This document shows positions 35,691 through 45,256 of a DNA stretch of 64,000 nt, piece by piece (position 1 is the first letter of the stretch; every line of letters begins with the position of its first letter). The stretch is from CAZSBB01 sp964605235 (GTDB taxonomy: Bacteria; Planctomycetota; Phycisphaerae; Phycisphaerales; Phycisphaeraceae). The translations under genes and the position numbers were made by a program. A model generated the notes under the pieces. The model saw nothing but the letters and a program-made list of their open reading frames with translations. It did not search any database and was not told the origin of the DNA. Location: NCBI GenBank assembly GCA_964605235.1, contig CAZSBB010000004.1, forward strand, positions 1 through 64,000. Reading direction: 5' to 3'.

Positions 35691-35778
35691 AGAGACAGCG
35701 GGAGAGAATCGGAGATGGCGGGTTGGGCATCAGATCAGGTATTTCCCAGATATTTTTCAGCAGACAAGGAATGGCAGC

Positions 35779-37065
35779 ATGGATCGCAACACTCTGGCCA
35801 GCACCGTGGAGCGGATCGTCACGGCTCAGCCGGTGACGGACCTGCACACGCACTGTTACACCCCCAAGTTCGGCGCGGCCCCCCAGCCGGGTGGACTCCT
35901 GTTGTGGGGCATTGATGAACTGGTCACTTACCACTACCTGATTGCCGAGGTGTACCGTATTGTGCCCGCCACGGAGCTGCCCTACGACCGCTTCTGGGCG
36001 CTGAGCAAGACCGAGCAGGCGGATCACATCTGGCGGCATCTGTTCGTGGAGAACACCCCGCTGAGCGAAGCCTGCCGGGGCGTGCTGACCTGTCTACACA
36101 AACTCGGGCTGGACCCCAACGAAAAATCGCTGACGCCCTACCGCAAGTGGTTCGCCCAGCAGCAGCCCAGCGCATACATCGACAAGGTGATGGAACTGGC
36201 GGGCGTGGACCAGATCACGATGACCAACCCGGTGTTTGATGATGCCGAGCGGGTGATGTGGGAAAAGGACGCGAACGTCGGCGTGGACTCGCGCTTCACG
36301 GCGGTGCTGCGGATCGACCCGTTGCTGCGCGATTGGCCCAACGCCTGCGCCAAGCTGCGGCAGTGGGGTTACGACGCGAGCGCGGATTTCTCCGGGAAAA
36401 CCGTGGCGGAAGTGCAGCGGTTCCTGCGTTACTGGCTGGACCGCATGAAGGCGGTGTACGTGGCGATGAGCCTGCCGCCGGAGTTTCGGTATCCCGACCC
36501 CGCCAATGCCGCGGGCAATCGGTTCATCGCCGAGATTCTCATGCCGGTGCTGGAAGAGCGCGGGCTGCCGTGGGCGATGATGATCGGCTCGCGCATGCGG
36601 GAGCAGGTCAACCCGCACCTGCGCGACGCGGGCGACATGGTGGGTAAAAGCGATGTGCTGAGCGTGGTGAATCTCTGTCGGCAGTTTCCCAACAACAAGT
36701 TCATGGTCACCATGCTCGCCCGCGAGAATCAGCACGAGCTGTGCGTGGCGGCGCGGAAGTTCGGCAACCTGTTCCTGTTCGGCTGCTGGTGGTTCCTCAA
36801 CAATCCCTCGCTGATCGAGGAAATGACCCGCATGCGTCTGGAACTGCTGGGCACGACGGTCGCCCCGCAGCACTCGGACGCGCGGATTCTGGACCAGCTC
36901 ATTTACAAGTGGGACCACAGCCGCAGGATCATCGCCAAGGTGCTGACGGACAAGTATGCCGACATCATGGCCAGCGGGTTCAAGGTGACGCAGCAGCACA
37001 TCGAGCGCGATGCGGCGCTGCTGCTGCGGAACAACTACCGCAAGTTTGTCGGGCTGAGCCGGTAA
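35779..37065 (+). CDS. Glucuronate-isomerase/amidohydrolase-like protein
   Basis: A 428-residue protein of the amidohydrolase superfamily. The first-strand metal motif DLHTHCYTPKFG (residues 21-32) starts a barrel whose later segments resemble uronate isomerases (UxaC): WGIDELVTYHYL, NPVFDDAERVMWE, SRFTAVLRIDPLL, and VNPHLRDAGDMVGKSDVLSV near the C-terminal half. It is shorter than UxaC (about 470) and divergent, so an isomerase role is only probable; planctomycetes carry many such uncharacterised relatives. The following MFS gene may supply a substrate. Confidence 0.72.
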   Translation: MDRNTLASTVERIVTAQPVTDLHTHCYTPKFGAAPQPGGLLLWGIDELVTYHYLIAEVYRIVPATELPYDRFWALSKTEQADHIWRHLFVENTPLSEACRGVLTCLHKLGLDPNEKSLTPYRKWFAQQQPSAYIDKVMELAGVDQITMTNPVFDDAERVMWEKDANVGVDSRFTAVLRIDPLLRDWPNACAKLRQWGYDASADFSGKTVAEVQRFLRYWLDRMKAVYVAMSLPPEFRYPDPANAAGNRFIAEILMPVLEERGLPWAMMIGSRMREQVNPHLRDAGDMVGKSDVLSVVNLCRQFPNNKFMVTMLARENQHELCVAARKFGNLFLFGCWWFLNNPSLIEEMTRMRLELLGTTVAPQHSDARILDQLIYKWDHSRRIIAKVLTDKYADIMASGFKVTQQHIERDAALLLRNNYRKFVGLSR

Positions 37066-37155
37066 CGGCGTTTTTCTCCGGATTCTTTCCGCCACCGTCG
37101 TCCTGCATCCGCAACATGCTTGCCGTCCCGGCGAGCGAACAGGTGTCGTCAACCG

Positions 37156-38487
37156 ATGCGCCAGACTCGCTCCCCGGCTGATCAGGTCGTGGCTGTTCCG
37201 GCAGTGACGGCGACGCCGGCGCAGGTGAACAAACAGTCAGCGCGGCAATCGCTGGCGTGGTTCAACTGGGCGGTGGCGCTGCGTGCGGTGATGGATGCGT
37301 TGTGCGGGGGCACGACGATGATCTTCGTCGCGTTTGCCCTGGCGGTGGGCGTGCCGCAGGAATCCATCGGCCGACTGGGCGCCGCCACCGGCCTGGGCTG
37401 CGTGTTCCAGGTGCTGGTGCTGGTGGTGCTCAAGCGGGTGCGTGACCGCAAGCGGCTGGTGGTGATGCTCGGGGCGCTCGAGCCGCTGGTCTTCATGGCG
37501 GCGGTGCTGGTGACGCCGTGGCTGGCGCCGTCGTGGCGATTGTGGAGTTTGCTGGGGGCGGTGTTCCTGGCGGGGGCGTTTCTGCACATGACCATGCCGA
37601 TCCAGACGGACTGGTTGGCGTCGACCATCCCGGCCGGTCTGCGGGGGCGCTACCTGGGCCGGCGGGTGCAACTGCTGAACCTGGCGTTCATCATGGCGAT
37701 GCTGGTTTCCGGCGGGCTGGCGGATCGGATGGGCAATGACCATGCGGTGGGGCTGGGCGTGCTGCTGGCGGTGGGCGCGGGTTTCGGGCTGGCGGCGGTG
37801 GCGGCGTTGTCGCGGGCGTCGATGAATCCCACCGCGGCCGGGCAGACGCCGCTGACGTTGGCGGACGTGGGGCGGGTCTGCGGCGACCGCGCGCTGGTGC
37901 GGCTGCTGGTGGGCATCGTGTTGTACTGCCTGCCGTTTGTGCTGGTGATTCCGCTGTACCAGGTGTACTACCAGCGTGTGCTGGGCATGCCGCTGAAGGT
38001 GATCGCGTGGACCATGTCCGGCTACCTGATGGTGAAGGTGCTGGTGGGCGGCGCGGCCGGGCGCTGGGTGGATCGGCTGGGACCGGCACGGGCGCTGCTG
38101 TGGAGCGGGTTGGGCTACGTGGTGTTTTTTGTCCTGATGGTGCTGGGCGCGCCGCAGCGGTACTGGCCGGTGGTGGCGGCGTGGGCGGTGGTTGGGGTGA
38201 TGGATTCGATCTTTGCGATCGCCTACCCGGCGGCGTTGTACGCGGTGGTGCCGCGCGACGGCGCCCGGCCGGCGTATTTCGCGGTGGCGAGCCTGGTGGT
38301 GATGGGCGTGCACGCCCTGGGCGCGGTCGCCAGCGAAGCGGTGCTGCGCGGGCTCGAACGCTGGGGCACTTCAGACTCGGGCTTCACGGCCTATCACATC
38401 ATGTTGGCGATGTCCGCGCTGATGATGCTGCCGGCGTCGTTCGCGGCGCTGCTGCTGCCCAGAAGCCGCCCCCGCAACGGCGACTGA
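37156..38487 (+). CDS. MFS transporter
   Basis: A 443-residue polytopic protein with about twelve hydrophobic helices (e.g. TMIFVAFALAVGV, LGCVFQVLVLVVL, LVGIVLYCLPFVLVIPLYQVYY). The inter-domain basic loops RVRDRKRLVV and GLRGRYLGRRVQLL are typical of the major facilitator superfamily. Substrate unknown. The gene follows the uronate-isomerase-like gene by 90 bp. A TTG start at 37120 is possible; ATG 37156 is preferred. Confidence 0.82.
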   Translation: MRQTRSPADQVVAVPAVTATPAQVNKQSARQSLAWFNWAVALRAVMDALCGGTTMIFVAFALAVGVPQESIGRLGAATGLGCVFQVLVLVVLKRVRDRKRLVVMLGALEPLVFMAAVLVTPWLAPSWRLWSLLGAVFLAGAFLHMTMPIQTDWLASTIPAGLRGRYLGRRVQLLNLAFIMAMLVSGGLADRMGNDHAVGLGVLLAVGAGFGLAAVAALSRASMNPTAAGQTPLTLADVGRVCGDRALVRLLVGIVLYCLPFVLVIPLYQVYYQRVLGMPLKVIAWTMSGYLMVKVLVGGAAGRWVDRLGPARALLWSGLGYVVFFVLMVLGAPQRYWPVVAAWAVVGVMDSIFAIAYPAALYAVVPRDGARPAYFAVASLVVMGVHALGAVASEAVLRGLERWGTSDSGFTAYHIMLAMSALMMLPASFAALLLPRSRPRNGD

Positions 38488-38556
38488 TCCGGACCGGCGC
38501 TGCGGAATGGAGCCGACAACCTATAATCCCGCAGCGATTTTCCAGAGCACGCCCGT

Positions 38557-39438
38557 ATGCCCCACCCTCGCAAACCCGATCGCCCCTCACCGCGCCCATC
38601 CCGGCCCGCGCGGCCGCATGCCCAGCGGGACGCGGCGCCGGCGCCAGGGCACGCCACCCCCACCGCCTGGACCGCCGAGGCCGACTGGTATGACCAGCTC
38701 GTCGGCGACGAAGGCAGTGAATTCCACCAGCACGTCATCCACCCCGGCGTGCTGCGGCTGCTGCAGGTGCAGACGGGCGAAACGGTGCTGGATGTGGGCT
38801 GTGGCCAGGGCGTGCTGTGTCGTCTGCTGCACGCGCGCGGAGCGCAGGTGACCGGCGTGGACCTGTCGCGCCCGATGCTGGAGATCGCCCGGCAACGCAG
38901 CGATCCCGCCATTGAGTTCATACACCTGGACGCGGCAGCGCTCAAGGAATCCCCCTCGCTGCGCGGACGCTTTCACGCGGCGGTCAGCGTGCTGGCGCTG
39001 CAGAACATCAGTGAGCTCAAGGCGACCCTGGCGGGGATGGCGCAGTGCCTGCTGCCCGCGCCCACCAGTCGGCTGGTGCTGGTGCTCAATCACCCGGCGT
39101 TTCGCATTCCCCGCGCCACCAGTTGGGGCTGGGACGATGGCGAAGGCAAGCAGTATCGCCGGGTGGATCATTACCTGCTGCCGCGCCGCGAGCCGATTGT
39201 GACCCATCCGGGCAAAGCGCCGGGGCGGTACACCTGGAGCTTCCATCGCCCGCTGCAGGATTACGTCAAGGCGCTGCGGCAGGTGGGCTTGGCGGTGGAC
39301 GCCCTCGAGGAATGGGCCAGCCACAAGCACAGCGATTCCGGGCCGCGCGCCAAAGCGGAGAACGTGGCGCGGAAGGAAATCCCCATGTTCATGGCGCTGC
39401 GTGCGGTGCGCGTGAGCACGCCAACCGGCGGGGAATAA
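38557..39438 (+). CDS. Class I SAM-dependent methyltransferase
   Basis: A 293-residue protein. The SAM-binding motif VLDVGCGQGVLCRLL lies near residues 77-91, followed by VTGVDLSRPMLEIA and the post-I acidic region. The first 40 residues are Pro/Arg-rich and likely disordered. WYDQLVGDEGSEFHQHVIHPG before the motif and SFHRPLQDYVKALRQVGL after are recognisable for a conserved family of small-molecule or cofactor methyltransferases without an assigned substrate. Confidence 0.82.
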   Translation: MPHPRKPDRPSPRPSRPARPHAQRDAAPAPGHATPTAWTAEADWYDQLVGDEGSEFHQHVIHPGVLRLLQVQTGETVLDVGCGQGVLCRLLHARGAQVTGVDLSRPMLEIARQRSDPAIEFIHLDAAALKESPSLRGRFHAAVSVLALQNISELKATLAGMAQCLLPAPTSRLVLVLNHPAFRIPRATSWGWDDGEGKQYRRVDHYLLPRREPIVTHPGKAPGRYTWSFHRPLQDYVKALRQVGLAVDALEEWASHKHSDSGPRAKAENVARKEIPMFMALRAVRVSTPTGGE

Positions 39439-39458
39439 TCCCTCGCTGCTCGACCATG

Positions 39459-39574
39459 GCGACTTCTCTGTTGCTCCGTGGCTTGGTGAGAAATCGGCTT
39501 GCTGCCTTATCGAACGCTCCATGGCTGCCGCGGGGAAGAAATTTTCTCACGGAGACACAGAGCCACAGAGAAGA
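39459..39574. repeat. Family A palindromic repeat, partly decayed
   Basis: Left arm ACTTCTCTGTTGCTCCGTGG (39461-39480) and right arm CTCACGGAGACACAGAGCCA (39546-39565) with an asymmetric 65-nt loop. Confidence 0.75.
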
Positions 39575-39694
39575 GTTGAAAGCAGAGGGCAGCACAGACC
39601 CACGCCCAGATCTGCGCGTTCGCAGCGAGATGAGTTGGGAATCGGACTAGCGTGCTGCGGAAATACTGCAGGCCGCCTGACCAGCAGGGCGCGC

Positions 39695-40168
39695 TCAGCG
39701 ATTGAGCGGCTTGCTCTTGCTCTGGAGGATCGGCAGCGGCTCGCCCACCAGGTTCATCTTGGTTTCGAGCGTGCCCGCCATCATGTCCAGAGTGGTGTCT
39801 TCGAGGAACGAACGGATTTCGCAGCGCAGCGCCTTCCACTGTTCATGCTGCGGGCAGGGCTGATGATCATCGCAGCGCGCCATGCCGACGACGCACTGTT
39901 CCAGTTCATCGGTGCCGTCGATGACCGCCACGATGTCGATGAGCTTGATCTCCGTCGCGGGGCGCGCCAGGGCGAAGCCGCCGCCGCGTCCTTTGGCGCT
40001 CAGCAGCAGGCCGCGGCGCACCAGGTCCTGGAAGATTTTCGCCACGAAATGCCGGGGCAGGTCCGTGCCCTCGCACAGTTCGTCCAGCAGGGCATAGCCA
40101 TCGGGGCGAACCATGGCCAGCCGGGTCAGAGCACGAATCGCATACGCACACGCATTGGAGTAGATCAT
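39695..40168 (-). CDS. Rrf2-family transcriptional regulator, probable Fe-S sensor
   Basis: A 157-residue winged-helix regulator. ACAYAIRALTRLA and the wing KGRGGGFALARPATEIKLIDIV are classic Rrf2 features. Three cysteines near residues 90-106 are spaced C-x6-C-x5-C (CVVGMARCDDHQPC), similar to the cluster-binding triad of IscR and NsrR, so it probably senses redox, NO or Fe-S status. Start ATG 40168. It is divergent from pfk across about 300 bp. Confidence 0.85.
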   Translation of the reverse strand: MIYSNACAYAIRALTRLAMVRPDGYALLDELCEGTDLPRHFVAKIFQDLVRRGLLLSAKGRGGGFALARPATEIKLIDIVAVIDGTDELEQCVVGMARCDDHQPCPQHEQWKALRCEIRSFLEDTTLDMMAGTLETKMNLVGEPLPILQSKSKPLNR

Positions 40169-40466
40169 CGTCCTGGCTTCCTCTGGCGCCGGCGGTGCGC
40201 CCGATGGTGATGTCAATCTCGCGCTGCCCGCCGCCGGGCAGGTTGTTCCTGGCGCCCCTGCCGCGCCCGCAAAGCGCCACCTGCACGGCGCTTGACTGAC
40301 CCCGGTTCCAAACGTTCACGTTGGTGAATGGGCATGGTTAACACCATGGTAGCTCTTTTTATCCTGATCTGTCCAATCCATTTCTCACGTTTACGTTCCA
40401 AGCCACTATGATCCGACAAGGGGAATAAGCTAACGTCACGAACTGGCCGCCAGGGAAGCACCGGAT

Positions 40467-41567
40467 ATGACCACACCTGCTCTGCATCGCATCGGCGTCC
40501 TGACCGGCGGCGGGGACTGCCCCGGGCTCAATGCCGTCATCCGCGCGGTCGCTAAGTCCGCGATCTTTCAGCATCGCCTGGAAGTCTTCGGCATCGAAGA
40601 CGGCATCCTGGGGCTGGTGCAGAATCGCGTCCGGCAACTCACCACCGGCGATGTGTCCAATATCCTCACCCTCGGCGGCACCATCCTCGGCTCCAACAAC
40701 AAGTGCGACCCGACCCGCTATGCCGTGCGCAATGACGCCGGCGAAGTGGAGTTCCGCGATGTCACCGATCGCTGTCTCGAGCATTTTCAATTGCATCACC
40801 TCGACGCCCTGGTGGTCATCGGTGGCGATGGCACCATGGCGGCGAGCGCCAAGCTGGTGCAGCGCGGCATCCCGTGCATCGGCGTCCCCAAAACCATCGA
40901 CAACGATCTGCTGGGCACTGACATCACCTTCGGCTTCTCCACGGCGGTGCGCGTGGCGACCGAAGCACTCGACCGCGTGCACACCACCGCGGCTTCGCAT
41001 CACCGGGTCATGGTGGTGGAGGTCATGGGCCGCAATGCCGGATGGATCGCGCTGCACAGCGGCGTGGCGGCGGGCGCGGATGTGATCCTGATTCCGGAGA
41101 TTCCCTACGATCTGGACGCCATCTGCGCGGCGGTGCAGGCGCGCTCGCGCCACGGCAAACGCTTCAGCATCATCTGCATTGCCGAGGGCGCCAAACCCAA
41201 GGGCGGCCAGCAGGTGGTCGATCACTTCGACCCCACCAGCCCGGACCCCGTGCGGCTGGGCGGCGTGGGCAAGGTGGTTGCCGACGGCATCGAAAAACGC
41301 ACCGGCATCGAGACCCGCACCACCGTGCTCGGCTATATCCAGCGCGGCGGCACCCCGGTGGCGGAGGACCGCATCCTGGGCACGCAGTTCGGCCATCGCG
41401 CGGTGGAAGCGCTCGTCGCGGGCAAACGCAATCGGCTGATCGTCATGCAAGGCGGGCAGCTTCAGGACATTGACCTGCTCGAAGCCGCCAAGGGCCAGCG
41501 GCTGGTCCCGCTGGATCATCCGCTGGTGCAGGCCGCCCGGGCGGTGGGCGTGCGGTTTGGGGATTGA
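40467..41567 (+). CDS. pfkA: 6-phosphofructokinase
   Basis: Phosphorylates fructose 6-phosphate in glycolysis. The 366-residue protein has GVLTGGGDCPGLNAVIR (donor binding), the GGDGTMAA motif, the active-site VPKTIDNDLLGTD and MGRNAGWIAL, and GYIQRGGTP. The donor-determining positions are mixed: glycine in GGDG (ATP-type position 104) but lysine in PKTIDND (position 124, as in PPi-dependent enzymes). This combination occurs in some ATP-dependent enzymes. ATP is the more likely donor but PPi is not excluded. Upstream, 40169-40466, only a TATGAT at 40407 resembles a promoter element. Confidence 0.9.
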   Translation: MTTPALHRIGVLTGGGDCPGLNAVIRAVAKSAIFQHRLEVFGIEDGILGLVQNRVRQLTTGDVSNILTLGGTILGSNNKCDPTRYAVRNDAGEVEFRDVTDRCLEHFQLHHLDALVVIGGDGTMAASAKLVQRGIPCIGVPKTIDNDLLGTDITFGFSTAVRVATEALDRVHTTAASHHRVMVVEVMGRNAGWIALHSGVAAGADVILIPEIPYDLDAICAAVQARSRHGKRFSIICIAEGAKPKGGQQVVDHFDPTSPDPVRLGGVGKVVADGIEKRTGIETRTTVLGYIQRGGTPVAEDRILGTQFGHRAVEALVAGKRNRLIVMQGGQLQDIDLLEAAKGQRLVPLDHPLVQAARAVGVRFGD

Positions 41568-41594
41568 GGGACGGGTACTCTTGCCGATCGATCC

Positions 41595-41673
41595 ACCTGT
41601 CGACTTGCGTCGGCAGCTCAGACCCGGAAAAAAACCGCTGCACTTCCGAGCCGTCGACGCCAGTCGGCGAATG
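41595..41673. repeat. Family C imperfect inverted repeat
   Basis: Left arm CACCTGTCGACTTGCGTCGG and right arm CCGAGCCGTCGACGCCAGTC, in the 304-bp gap before the RTX protein gene. Nothing else is seen in that gap except the Shine-Dalgarno GGGGGAG before ATG 41872. Confidence 0.7.
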
Positions 41674-41871
41674 CTGCTGCGCCCCACGCGTTCACCCTTG
41701 CCGCGCCACACGCTTGACCAGGCGCGCACCCCGCATGAGAATACGTCTTCCCTCCGGATGCAACGCGCAGCCACATCCCCCCGGCTCGCATTCATCCTGC
41801 CATTCCCCGGTTGGTTCCGATCGCAGACGACTGAAGTATTCAGCCTGACCTGCGATCGGGGGAGCATCCTG

Positions 41872-44514
41872 ATGACCCGGAGCCGATCTCATCGCCGCGC
41901 CCGGCGGCGTCACACCACTCGCAAGCAGTCCATTCAGCCATGCCATGACCTGCAGGCGCTCGAGCAGCGCTGTCTGCTCAGCGCGGTGTGGGTCATCACC
42001 GGGGATCACGATCCCCAGACAAGCAACGACGTCATCGTGGTGCAGGTGGACCCCAACGACGCTAGCCAGTTGCAGGCGGTGGTCAACGGCGAGGTGCAAT
42101 CCACGCACCGCCTGGCGGGGCTGCGGCGAATCGTGGTCCGCGCAGGCGCGGGCGACGACCAGGTGACGCTCAAGCTCGACGACGCAGGGCTGGCGATCCC
42201 GGCGCACCTGTACGGCGGCGCGGGGGATGACATCCTCATCGGCGGCGCGGGACGCGACCTGCTCGTGGGCGGCGCCGGCAATGATACGCTGCGCGGCGGC
42301 GCGGGCCATGACCTCCTGCGCGGCGACGCCGGCAACGATGTGCTCGAAGGTGAAGCTGGCAACGACCGCCTCTGGGGCGGCGCTGGTGATGACACGCTGG
42401 CGGGCGGCGCGGGCCACGACCTCATTCAGGCCGGCGCCGGCAACGACACGCTCACCGGCGATGACGGCAACGACACGCTCTGGGGCGGCCTGGGCAACGA
42501 CGTCCTCCGCGGCAGCGAAGGCAATGATCGTCTGCTCGGCGGCGCGGGGCGCAACAGCTACCACGGCAACCCGCTGGAAGACCGCTTTCGCGTCACGCGC
42601 CTGGACCAATGGCTCAATGACGACAGCGACCATTCCCTGACCACGCTGTACGACACCGATGCGGTGATCGACGCTTTGATTGAAGCCTGCGTCGATCGCT
42701 GGCGCAGCCTGCTGGGCACGCCGGCGTCACGCTGGTGGGACGGCGGCTGGTGGCTGCGGCGTGACGCCCTGCCCATCGACCGCCTCGTCATGGCGGCCGC
42801 CGGCTCCATGGACCACGCCAGCCAGGCGCTGCCGCTGTACAACCAGCAGACGCAAACCGCAGTCCCCGACAGCACGGATTACTCAGCCACCAACGTGCAG
42901 GTCGAAGGCGTCGATGAAGCGGACCTGCTCAAGACCGATGGCCAGTACCTGTATGTCGTCGAAGGCAACGAACTGCTGATCATCAATGCCGACCCCGCCA
43001 CGGAGTTGCGGATCGAATCCCGCTGGGCGCTCGACGGCTGGGGCAGCGAGTTGTACCTGGTCAATGGGCAACTGGTGGTGCTGTCGCAATCCGCCGAGCG
43101 GTATTACACGCTGGCGAATGTGCGCCTCGCGCCGGACATGATGCTGCCGCCCTTGCCGACCTACGAGCCGACCACCACCGTGCTGGTGCTCGACATCAGC
43201 ACCCCGGCGGCGCCGACGGTGGTGGAGGAAACCACGCTCGACGGCCGACTGCTCGACTCGCGGGTGGTGGACGATCAGCTTTACCTGGTGACGCAGGATT
43301 ACCTGAATCTGCCGTCGCCCGACGCGGTGTGGGACGAAGCCGCCGGGCGATATGTCTATGTGGATGAAGCCGCCTACCGCGCCCAGTTGCAGCAGGCGCT
43401 GAGCGAACATGGCTTGCCCCAGTACCACACCACCGTCGGCGAAGTCACCACCACGGGTCAGTTGATCCAGGACGGCATTTACCTGGGCCCCGACCCCGAT
43501 GGCCAGACGCTGCTGTCAATCACCACCTTCCAACTCGGCGACGACACGGCGGGGCCGGACAGCTCCACCACCACCGTCGGCTTGTCCGGGCAGGTGTACG
43601 CCTCTGGCCAAAGCATTTACATCACCGCGCAAACCTGGGAAGCCGGGGTGGGCAATACCAATGGCAACGCCCGCACCGACATCTACAAGTTCTCCCTCAC
43701 GGACGCCGGCGTGGCGCTTGACGCCAGCGGCTCCGTCACCGGCTGGATCCTCAACAGCTATTCACTTGACGAGCACGACGGCTTCCTCCGCATCGCCACC
43801 ACCGACAGCGCCAACGGGCTGAGCAATCAGCTCTTCGTGCTGGCGGACACCGGCGACACGCTGCAAATCGTCGGCGAAGTGGTCGACCTGGGCGCGGGCG
43901 AAACCATCCAGTCCGTGCGCTTCATGGGCGACCATGCCTTCATCGTCACCTTCCGTCAGGTCGATCCGCTCTTCGCGCTCGACCTGAGCAATCCGACCAA
44001 ACCCGCTGTCGTGGGCGAACTGAAAGTCCCCGGCTTCTCGACCTATCTGCACCCGGTCGGGGAGGATTACCTGATCGGCTTCGGACGTGATGCCGACCCG
44101 GACACCGGCCGCACGCTGGGCTTGCAGGTGTCGCTGTTCGACGTTTCAGACCTGACGAACCCGCAGCAGATTGATGTGCATCTCTTTGCCGCCCAGGGGC
44201 AGTGGAGCTGGTCGGAAGCGTCGTGGGATCCGCATGCGTTTTCCTACTTCCCCGACCAGGGCGTGCTGGCGCTGCCGATCTCCGGGTGGGACCAGACTCA
44301 CCAGCGGATCAACTATCGACTGGTGGTGCTGGACGTGGACCCGGCCACCGGCTTTGCCGTCTCGGGTGAGATCATCCACGAGCAGCCGGTGCAGCGCAGC
44401 CTGCGCATCGGCGCTCGGCTGTACTCGCTGAGTCCCGATGCGCTGAAGCTGGTGCTGCTGGATGATCCAACTCAACTGCTGGCGGAACGCGACCTGATGC
44501 TGCAGGTCGGCTGA
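41872..44514 (+). CDS. Secreted RTX/beta-propeller protein with planctomycete surface tag
   Basis: An 880-residue extracellular protein. The basic N-terminus followed by LQALEQRCLLSA (about residues 27-38) matches the LExRxLLS tag of planctomycete large secreted proteins. From about residue 114 to 225 there are some twelve GGxGxDxLxG nonapeptides, which bind Ca2+ in parallel beta-rolls. From about 340 onward, NVQVEGVDEADLLKTDG marks the beta-propeller family PF09826, and the propeller fills the rest. The combination of calcium beta-roll and propeller in one surface protein suggests adhesion or polysaccharide binding, but no enzymatic motif is visible. Preceded by a good ribosome-binding site. 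Confidence 0.85.
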   Translation: MTRSRSHRRARRRHTTRKQSIQPCHDLQALEQRCLLSAVWVITGDHDPQTSNDVIVVQVDPNDASQLQAVVNGEVQSTHRLAGLRRIVVRAGAGDDQVTLKLDDAGLAIPAHLYGGAGDDILIGGAGRDLLVGGAGNDTLRGGAGHDLLRGDAGNDVLEGEAGNDRLWGGAGDDTLAGGAGHDLIQAGAGNDTLTGDDGNDTLWGGLGNDVLRGSEGNDRLLGGAGRNSYHGNPLEDRFRVTRLDQWLNDDSDHSLTTLYDTDAVIDALIEACVDRWRSLLGTPASRWWDGGWWLRRDALPIDRLVMAAAGSMDHASQALPLYNQQTQTAVPDSTDYSATNVQVEGVDEADLLKTDGQYLYVVEGNELLIINADPATELRIESRWALDGWGSELYLVNGQLVVLSQSAERYYTLANVRLAPDMMLPPLPTYEPTTTVLVLDISTPAAPTVVEETTLDGRLLDSRVVDDQLYLVTQDYLNLPSPDAVWDEAAGRYVYVDEAAYRAQLQQALSEHGLPQYHTTVGEVTTTGQLIQDGIYLGPDPDGQTLLSITTFQLGDDTAGPDSSTTTVGLSGQVYASGQSIYITAQTWEAGVGNTNGNARTDIYKFSLTDAGVALDASGSVTGWILNSYSLDEHDGFLRIATTDSANGLSNQLFVLADTGDTLQIVGEVVDLGAGETIQSVRFMGDHAFIVTFRQVDPLFALDLSNPTKPAVVGELKVPGFSTYLHPVGEDYLIGFGRDADPDTGRTLGLQVSLFDVSDLTNPQQIDVHLFAAQGQWSWSEASWDPHAFSYFPDQGVLALPISGWDQTHQRINYRLVVLDVDPATGFAVSGEIIHEQPVQRSLRIGARLYSLSPDALKLVLLDDPTQLLAERDLMLQVG

Positions 44515-44554
44515 GTTGGTGAACGGAACAGCACGAACCCACGCCTTTCGCAGC

Positions 44555-44588
44555 ACTTCCGAGCCGGCGACGCCAGGCGGCGGGTTCT
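44555..44588. repeat. Family C repeat, single arm
   Basis: CTTCCGAGCCGGCGACGCCA followed by GGCGGCGGGTTC, a single copy of the family C right arm, 40 bp after the RTX gene. Confidence 0.65.
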
Positions 44589-44636
44589 CGCTGTTCGTCC
44601 CGGGCGGCGCTCCCCGAGAACATTTCCGGACCTTGG

Positions 44637-44664
44637 TTGGTTTTTCATTAACCCCCGCTATGAT
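44637..44664 (+). promoter_or_regulatory. Putative promoter of nifU-like gene
   Basis: TTGGTT (44637-44642), 16-bp spacer and TATGAT (44659-44664), in a locally AT-rich stretch, 62 bp upstream of the start codon. Confidence 0.45.
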
Positions 44665-44726
44665 GTGAGGTAAGCTAGACGGTCAATTTTCTTGCAAGCT
44701 CTACTGAATGGACTCAGGTGGCCAGC

Positions 44727-45068
44727 ATGTCCCAGCCGACCACATCATCACAATCCTCTGCCCCGGCCCCCGGAATCCCCGGTACCCCCGGAACCCCCGG
44801 AATCCCCGCAGCCCCCGGCAGCGCCGACGTCGCCGAGAAGACGGTGCGTCAGCGCGTCGCCGAGGTGCTCGGTCGGATTCGCCCGGCGATCCAATCCGAC
44901 GGCGGAGATCTGGAACTGGTCGATGTCACTCCCGACGGCATCGTGCGCATTCGCCTGCTGGGCGCGTGCGTGGGCTGCCCGTCGAGCTCGATGACCCTGC
45001 ATATGGGCATCGAGCGGAACCTCAAGGAAAAGGTGCCGGAGGTGCAGGCGGTCGAGCAGGTGCATTAA
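44727..45068 (+). CDS. NifU C-terminal-domain Fe-S scaffold protein
   Basis: A 113-residue protein. The C-terminal 75 residues form a Nfu domain that carries or transfers [4Fe-4S] clusters: VLGRIRPAIQSDGGDLELVDV and the cluster-binding CVGC in LLGACVGCPSSSMTLHMGIE. The N-terminal 35 residues are a Pro/Gly-rich linker (PGIPGTPGTPGIPAAPG) encoded by CCCCCGGAA-type repeats. ATG 44727 follows AGGTGG by six nt. It is followed by csrA after 188 bp. Confidence 0.9.
   Translation: MSQPTTSSQSSAPAPGIPGTPGTPGIPAAPGSADVAEKTVRQRVAEVLGRIRPAIQSDGGDLELVDVTPDGIVRIRLLGACVGCPSSSMTLHMGIERNLKEKVPEVQAVEQVH
44768..44818. repeat. CCCCCGGAA-type repeat within nifU-like gene
   Basis: Five near-repeats of CCCCGGAAYC/CCCCCGGAAC, the reverse complement of the family D unit, in frame in the N-terminal linker. 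Confidence 0.6.
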
Positions 45069-45256
45069 TCGGCATCGGCGGATCGCCTGGGACAGCGTGC
45101 CAAGGAGCACGTTGTACGACGTGGTGGACGAGCAGGCGTCTGGTGGAGACGCCGCCCGGTGGCGCAATGGAAGTGGGCGCCAACGGTCCCCGGGAGGCGG
45201 GAACGTCGTCGTGCAGCGTGAGTCGCCAACGGAGTGGCCGCAAGGAAGGCCGCGCT

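Noticed and set aside
45155..45235. tRNA-like stretch with GTGGCGCAATGG resembling a D arm
   Set aside because: No T-arm GTTCRANYC, no acceptor pairing and no anticodon stem could be found.
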